Shown piece by piece: positions 22,500 through 25,831 of a DNA stretch of 25,831 nt. A program made the translations under genes and the position numbers. How positions within the stretch are numbered: position 1 is the stretch's first letter; the number at the start of each line of letters is the position of its first letter. The stretch is from contig CAYVUI010000066.1 of the NCBI GenBank assembly GCA_964454745.1, forward strand, positions 1 through 25,831, in the 5' to 3' direction. The notes under the pieces are model-generated. The model saw only the letters and a list, made by a program, of their open reading frames with translations. It was not told the DNA's origin and ran no database searches. The DNA comes from CAYVUI01 sp964454745. GTDB lineage: Bacteria > Planctomycetota > Phycisphaerae > Sedimentisphaerales > Anaerohalosphaeraceae.

Positions 22500-24023
22500 T
22501 CAATACTGTGGGATATCCACTTCGTGACGTCGCCCGCTTGCCGGGGTGTTGGTCAATTCGTCGCCAAGGTCTTTTCGCATTGGAATGGTCTTGTTGAGCA
22601 GCTTGACCACAATATCTTTCTCTCTGACGGCCAGGTTATTCGTTTCACCCGGATCATTTTCAATGTCATACAAGGCGATTTTGGTGTAGGCGATTTCCGT
22701 TTTCCCATAGGTACCCTCTTTGCCGGGCTTGATGACATCCGTATAGCCATGGGGGAAATGCAGCTTCCATTTCCCGGAACGAACGGCCTGAAGCTCTTTA
22801 TTGTGATAGAAAAAGACCGCATCATGCGGAGATTCAGGGCAGGGCGTCTGGAAGAAATGCTTTGAGATGTTCTTGCCGTCAATTTTATGATCCGGCAGTT
22901 TCGCCCCGGCAATCGTCGCGAACGTCGGCAGCAGGTCCATGGCGGTGACCATTGAGTTACAGTGCGAAGCCTCGGGCACTTTTCCGGGCCACCAGACGAT
23001 ACACGGCACCCTGTGTCCGCCTTCAAATGTGGTCCCTTTGCCTTCACGGAACGGCAGGGCGGAGCCGGCATGGTTGCCCATCGCCAGCCACGGGCCGTTG
23101 TCAGAGAGGAAAACAATGCACGTGTCGCGGTCAATGTCCAGGTCACGCAGTTTCCGGACGATCTGTCCCAGCGAGTCGTCCAGCTCGAGCAGGACGTCGG
23201 CGTACAATCCCCGTCCGCTTTTGCCGCGAAATTCTTCCGAGCAAGCCAGCGGGACATGCGGCATGGAATGGGCCATGTACAGGAAGAACGGATTACTTTT
23301 ATTTTTTTCGATAAAGGAAAGTGCCTTTTGGGTATAGCGTTTGGTCAGTGTGGAAGGATCCGGGTCTTTCTCGATGATTTTCTCATCTTTCATCAGCGGC
23401 AGCAGGGGATACTTTCCGATGATATCGGCCCACTGCGGATAGGTTTGTGCCGATTGAGGTTTCATGTCGTGGCTGTACGGAATGCCGAAGTATTCATCAA
23501 ATCCCTGTCGTGTGGGCAGGTATTTTTTCACATGCCCGAGGTGCCATTTGCCGATACAGCTCGTTCGATAACTGCGCGTTTTCAACACTTCTGCGATGGT
23601 TTGTTCTTCCAGCGGCATGCCGATATCCATATCCGCGTTGATATTCCAGGAAACCCCGACCCGCAGCGGGTAGCATCCGGTCATCAGAGATGCCCGTGAT
23701 GGAGCGCAGACAGAAGCGGTTACATAGAAATCCGAGAACATGCGTCCCTGCTGGGCGAGCTTGTCCATATTGGGGGTATTGAGGTTCGCGCGTTTTAGCC
23801 CGATATCCGCGAAGCCCTGGTCATCGGTTAAAAAGATGATGAAGTTAGGACGGTAGCCGGAAGTATTCGCTCTCTGCCGGCTGGGAGTACACCCGGTCAG
23901 CAATCCGGCCAGGCTTGAAGCCGCGCACAGTTTTAAAAACCCCCGACGATTGATGCCGTCAAATGGAGATCGGGAATTTTGAGAATGGGTTGCTGCATTC
24001 GCTGGCTGTTTTGCATGCTTCAT
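22500..24023 (-). CDS. Sulfatase, Cys-type, Tat lipoprotein (arylsulfatase / GALNS-like)
   Basis: A 507-residue sulfatase. It has an N-terminal extension, then a twin-arginine signal (NRRGFLKLCAASSLAG) ending in the lipobox LTGC (Cys45), predicting an exported lipoprotein. Metal ligands are in FLTDDQGFADIG. The formylglycine motif is VCAPSRASLMTG (Cys106, C-x-P-x-R). CIGKWHLGH and LSDNGPW are the other active-site segments. The pattern is closest to arylsulfatases and N-acetylgalactosamine-6-sulfatases acting on sulfated glycans. ATG 24023 is chosen over the in-frame TTG at 24035. A promoter at 24111-24138 overlaps the end of cobO, and the leader holds a strong hairpin. ispD follows after 14 nt and is probably co-transcribed. 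Confidence 0.93.
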   Translation of the reverse strand: MKHAKQPANAATHSQNSRSPFDGINRRGFLKLCAASSLAGLLTGCTPSRQRANTSGYRPNFIIFLTDDQGFADIGLKRANLNTPNMDKLAQQGRMFSDFYVTASVCAPSRASLMTGCYPLRVGVSWNINADMDIGMPLEEQTIAEVLKTRSYRTSCIGKWHLGHVKKYLPTRQGFDEYFGIPYSHDMKPQSAQTYPQWADIIGKYPLLPLMKDEKIIEKDPDPSTLTKRYTQKALSFIEKNKSNPFFLYMAHSMPHVPLACSEEFRGKSGRGLYADVLLELDDSLGQIVRKLRDLDIDRDTCIVFLSDNGPWLAMGNHAGSALPFREGKGTTFEGGHRVPCIVWWPGKVPEASHCNSMVTAMDLLPTFATIAGAKLPDHKIDGKNISKHFFQTPCPESPHDAVFFYHNKELQAVRSGKWKLHFPHGYTDVIKPGKEGTYGKTEIAYTKIALYDIENDPGETNNLAVREKDIVVKLLNKTIPMRKDLGDELTNTPASGRRHEVDIPQY

Positions 24024-24064
24024 AGCAGGTTCCAAATTTGAATAATCTAAACTGTATGTAATAT

Positions 24065-24096
24065 GCCGACAGATACGGCGTTGTATCTGTGCCGGC
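24065..24096. repeat. Stable hairpin in the leader of the sulfatase-ispD transcript
   Basis: ACAGATAC (24069-24076) and GTATCTGT (24083-24090) form an 8-bp perfect stem with a 6-nt loop. GCCG and CGGC extend it to 12 bp across a two-base bulge. No T-run follows, so it is not a typical terminator. It lies about 8 nt after the predicted transcript start on the minus strand. Confidence 0.75.
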
Positions 24097-24110
24097 CCAT
24101 TGCATAGCTG

Positions 24111-24138
24111 ATTATACCCTTGCGAAAAGAGAAATCAA
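24111..24138 (-). promoter_or_regulatory. Promoter of the sulfatase-ispD unit
   Basis: On the minus strand TTGATT (24133-24138), a 16-nt spacer and a perfect TATAAT (24111-24116). The -35 overlaps the stop codon of cobO. The predicted leader is about 80 nt and contains the hairpin at 24065-24096. Confidence 0.65.
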
Positions 24139-24674
24139 TACTCTATCCCGCGCCGGGCGGGTACTCCCTGGTCAAAGGGATGTTTGATCTGACGCATTTC
24201 GGTGACTAAATCCGCCATATTTATCAATTCTTTGCTTGCACCCCGTCCGGTGAGGATGATCTCAACGCCCGGGTGGCGATTTTTGATAATGTGCCGGACC
24301 TGGTCGAGCTTTGCAAGCTTTTTGTCAAGGCAAAACACGATTTCATCCAGAACGATGATATCGAAGTATTTTTCGTGAGCGGCGGTATCCACCTCGATCA
24401 ATGCTTCCTGAATATGGCCGATCATTTCATGAGAGGCGGCGGGGTCTTCGAGGAATCGTTTCATATCCCAGGGTTTGTCAATCGCCTTGAGTGTGATGTT
24501 ATCGACGTGGGTGAACAGGGCACGCTCGCCGAGTTCCATCTCCATGGGCTTTAAGAATTGATAAATCAGCACTTTTGCACCGTAACCGGCGGCCCGCAGG
24601 GCCAGCCCGATCGCCGCGGTGGTCTTCCCTTTTCCGTTGCCGGTATAAATCTGTACTAATCCCTTTTCAAGCAT
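24135..24674 (-). CDS. cobO: Cob(I)yrinic acid a,c-diamide adenosyltransferase (CobA/CobO/BtuR type)
   Basis: A 179-residue enzyme that attaches the adenosyl group to cobalt of corrinoids, making adenosylcobalamin from de novo precursors or salvaged cobalamin. The P-loop is GNGKGKTTAA (12-21). The family-typical VLIYQFLKP, FDIIVLDEI and EIILTGRGA follow. The C-terminus with VTEMRQIKHPFDQGV and PARRGIEY is characteristic. ATG 24674 has no Shine-Dalgarno; a TATAAT ends 6 nt upstream, suggesting a leaderless mRNA. No cobalamin riboswitch is recognised upstream. PilZ is the next gene upstream, 82 nt away. Confidence 0.95.
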   Translation of the reverse strand: MLEKGLVQIYTGNGKGKTTAAIGLALRAAGYGAKVLIYQFLKPMEMELGERALFTHVDNITLKAIDKPWDMKRFLEDPAASHEMIGHIQEALIEVDTAAHEKYFDIIVLDEIVFCLDKKLAKLDQVRHIIKNRHPGVEIILTGRGASKELINMADLVTEMRQIKHPFDQGVPARRGIEY

Positions 24675-24680
24675 GCAGGG

Positions 24681-24686
24681 ATTATA
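24681..24686 (-). promoter_or_regulatory. -10 box (TATAAT) directly upstream of cobO
   Basis: On the minus strand TATAAT is followed by CCCTGC and the ATG at 24674. No convincing -35 is seen at 16-18 nt. Confidence 0.5.
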
Positions 24687-24756
24687 TACCGTGAGGGTCG
24701 TTTATGGAATGAAAATGCGTGAAAGAAAATTTCAACTGCGACAGGCAGTAATTCGG

Positions 24757-25182
24757 TCAGCCGATGATGGATTCCGCCTGGTTGTCAGATGTGGAGCTTC
24801 CAATCGGTCCCGACATGGCTTCATCCACGAGCAGGGCCTCAGAGTCCGTCACCTCGCCGGGCTTGAAGGGAAGCGGATCGCCAAACTGGACGGCAACGCG
24901 TCGGACAAAAGCGGAAATTTCATCCACACGGCAAATATTGGCTTCCCGAACGAAATTGGCAAGGTCAAATGAATCGGGATTTTCAGCGTCATAATGGGGT
25001 ACACTGAAACGAGTGGTGATCTTGTCTCCCGGCTCCGGGCATCGGTCTGCATAGCAGCTAAACGCGGCTCCTCCGCTGGAAATGTCGATCATCTGGCCCT
25101 GGCACAGGAATTCATTGAAGGTGTCTGCAAACCACACCGGCCAATTGTAGCGAAGTCTTCGTTCTCTGCGTCTTTCTATCAT
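24757..25182 (-). CDS. PilZ-domain protein (putative c-di-GMP receptor)
   Basis: A 141-residue cytoplasmic protein made of one PilZ domain. The N-terminal arginine motif ERRRERR (about 3-9) and DISSGGAAF (33-41), matching the D/N-x-S-x-x-G consensus, together form the c-di-GMP binding site. The rest (DKITTRFSVPH, FVRRVAVQFGDP) fits the beta-barrel. A C-terminal tail of about 30 residues is acidic and low in structure. Such proteins link c-di-GMP to motility, exopolysaccharide or surface behaviour; the partner is unknown. ATG 25182 has AAGGA 6 nt upstream. A plus-strand frame covers part of this gene but shows no family features. Confidence 0.85.
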   Translation of the reverse strand: MIERRRERRLRYNWPVWFADTFNEFLCQGQMIDISSGGAAFSCYADRCPEPGDKITTRFSVPHYDAENPDSFDLANFVREANICRVDEISAFVRRVAVQFGDPLPFKPGEVTDSEALLVDEAMSGPIGSSTSDNQAESIIG

Positions 25183-25831
25183 TACGATTCCTTTTGCCAG
25201 GATTCAGTATTTATCTGCCCAAACGAGCCGGGCGTATTATTAAAAATATCGTCAAATCCAGCCAAAGACTTTACCTGTTCGCCCTTCTTTTCAGCCGTGG
25301 TTTTCTCTCTGAAAAAGAGCTGTATTGGCTGTTATTATCGGAGTTTGACATACAGAAAAATGGATGTTTTCCGGATGAAATTGGAATGTATCTATGCTTT
25401 TGTTCAATTTCTTGCGAGAAAGGTCAAAGAAGACGAATTTTAAGGAGATTTTTTTTGAAAAAACTGGGTAAGTGGATAGAAAAAACTTGCATTTTCGACA
25501 TTTTATATATATAACTCTTTATAGGATAGAAAGATAAGTATCTGGTGGATAAATAGGATTTTTTGGATATTTTTCTTGACAGGTGAGTTTTGCAGGCCTA
25601 AGATAGGGACATCATCGTTGAGTATGGATGGTTTTTCCGTGAGCAGGGGAGTTGGGAGATGAGGAGCCATAATCTCAGCGATTGATTTTTTGGCTAGGTT
25701 CTTTTGAACAAAATGGAACTTATTAGAGTAAGCAATTATAGTGCAATTCATCATCCTCCTCCGAGGCCAGATTCCGATATGGTAACCGTTCACAGGGCGT
25801 GAATGTGGATTATGGCCCCAATAATGTAGGA
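25183..25831. other. AT-rich region without a confident gene
   Basis: About 650 nt lie upstream of the PilZ gene and reach the window edge. Base composition is visibly more AT-rich than the rest. Two open frames exist (25194-25514 plus, 25503-25793 minus). Neither has conserved motifs, and their codon use is unlike that of the neighbours. The only supported element is the promoter at 25576-25604, which points off the right end. A gene beginning beyond the edge, or a non-coding RNA, could be served by it. Confidence 0.5.
25576..25604 (+). promoter_or_regulatory. Sigma70-like promoter pointing to the right edge
   Basis: A consensus TTGACA (25576-25581), a 17-nt spacer and TAAGAT (25599-25604). 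Transcription would start near 25611. No gene with a clear ribosome binding site follows within the window. Confidence 0.6.

Noticed and set aside
25194..25514. A plus-strand frame of 106 codons in the AT-rich edge
   Set aside because: The codon use is atypical, it starts at TTG without a ribosome binding site, and it shows no recognisable domain.
25503..25793. A minus-strand frame of 96 codons near the right end
   Set aside because: GGAGG abuts the internal ATG with no spacing and the frame has no known motif; it also crosses the promoter region on the opposite strand.
25784..25798. Inverted repeat TTCACAGGGCGTGAA at the right edge, considered as a transposon end
   Set aside because: The arms are only 5 bp and no transposase or second copy is present in the window.
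1..25831. tRNA, rRNA, CRISPR or cobalamin riboswitch
   Set aside because: No matching T-loop, direct-repeat array or conserved riboswitch core was seen by eye on either strand. A covariance-model search would settle this.

Overview
The window reads as a chromosomal piece of a Planctomycetota bacterium, probably of the Phycisphaerae. This is inferred from the mix of gene types: two Tat-exported Cys-type sulfatases, PEP-CTERM and dockerin-like secreted proteins, a CBM9-like protein, a membrane-anchored Ser/Thr kinase with an FGRMA-type N-terminal segment, and a PilZ protein. There is no rRNA, tRNA, CRISPR array or recognisable insertion sequence. Two runs of ten N (15780-15789 and 21828-21837) are assembly gaps. 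Each falls inside a gene, so the window is likely from a draft or metagenome assembly.

Layout. 1-2556 (+): the end of carB and all of carA (pyrimidine and arginine precursor synthesis), in the order carB-carA with a 4-nt overlap. 2569-6044 (-): an APH-fold kinase with its own promoter, then an overlapping pair, a SPASM-like radical SAM enzyme followed by a Ser/Thr protein kinase. 6141-8744 (-): two secreted proteins 3 nt apart, a PEP-CTERM protein followed by a dockerin-like one, behind a strong promoter. 9135-9284 (+): a 49-residue protein with a good ribosome binding site and a strong terminator. 9393-11940 (-): a sulfatase, and upstream of it a CBM9-like PEP-CTERM protein.

12162-16343 (+): a housekeeping operon of prfB (with its classical programmed +1 frameshift), an M17 leucyl aminopeptidase, folE and a tandem-domain 6-pyruvoyl-tetrahydropterin synthase homologue. 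16399-18934 (+): guaB and a secreted protein of unknown function. 19005-20553 (-): tilS overlapping a Coq7-like diiron protein. 20780-21565 (-): a TPR-like lipoprotein. 21711-24023 (-): a second sulfatase followed by ispD, with a stable hairpin in the leader. 24135-25182 (-): cobO and a PilZ-domain protein. The last 650 bases are AT-rich with no confident gene, but carry a good outward-facing promoter.

How the parts relate. Most genes are core metabolism or translation (carAB, guaB, prfB, tilS, folE, ispD, cobO). Between them lie surface and polysaccharide functions typical of planctomycetes (sulfatases, CBM9, PEP-CTERM and dockerin-like proteins). The most unusual signals are: (i) four minus-strand genes whose ATG lies 6-7 nt after a TATAAT or TACAAT box with no Shine-Dalgarno, suggesting leaderless mRNAs; (ii) the overlapping radical SAM/kinase pair; (iii) the short acidic protein at 9135-9284; (iv) the folE/tandem-PTPS pair; and (v) the Coq7-like protein coupled to tilS. 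No single clearly new multi-gene system is evident.
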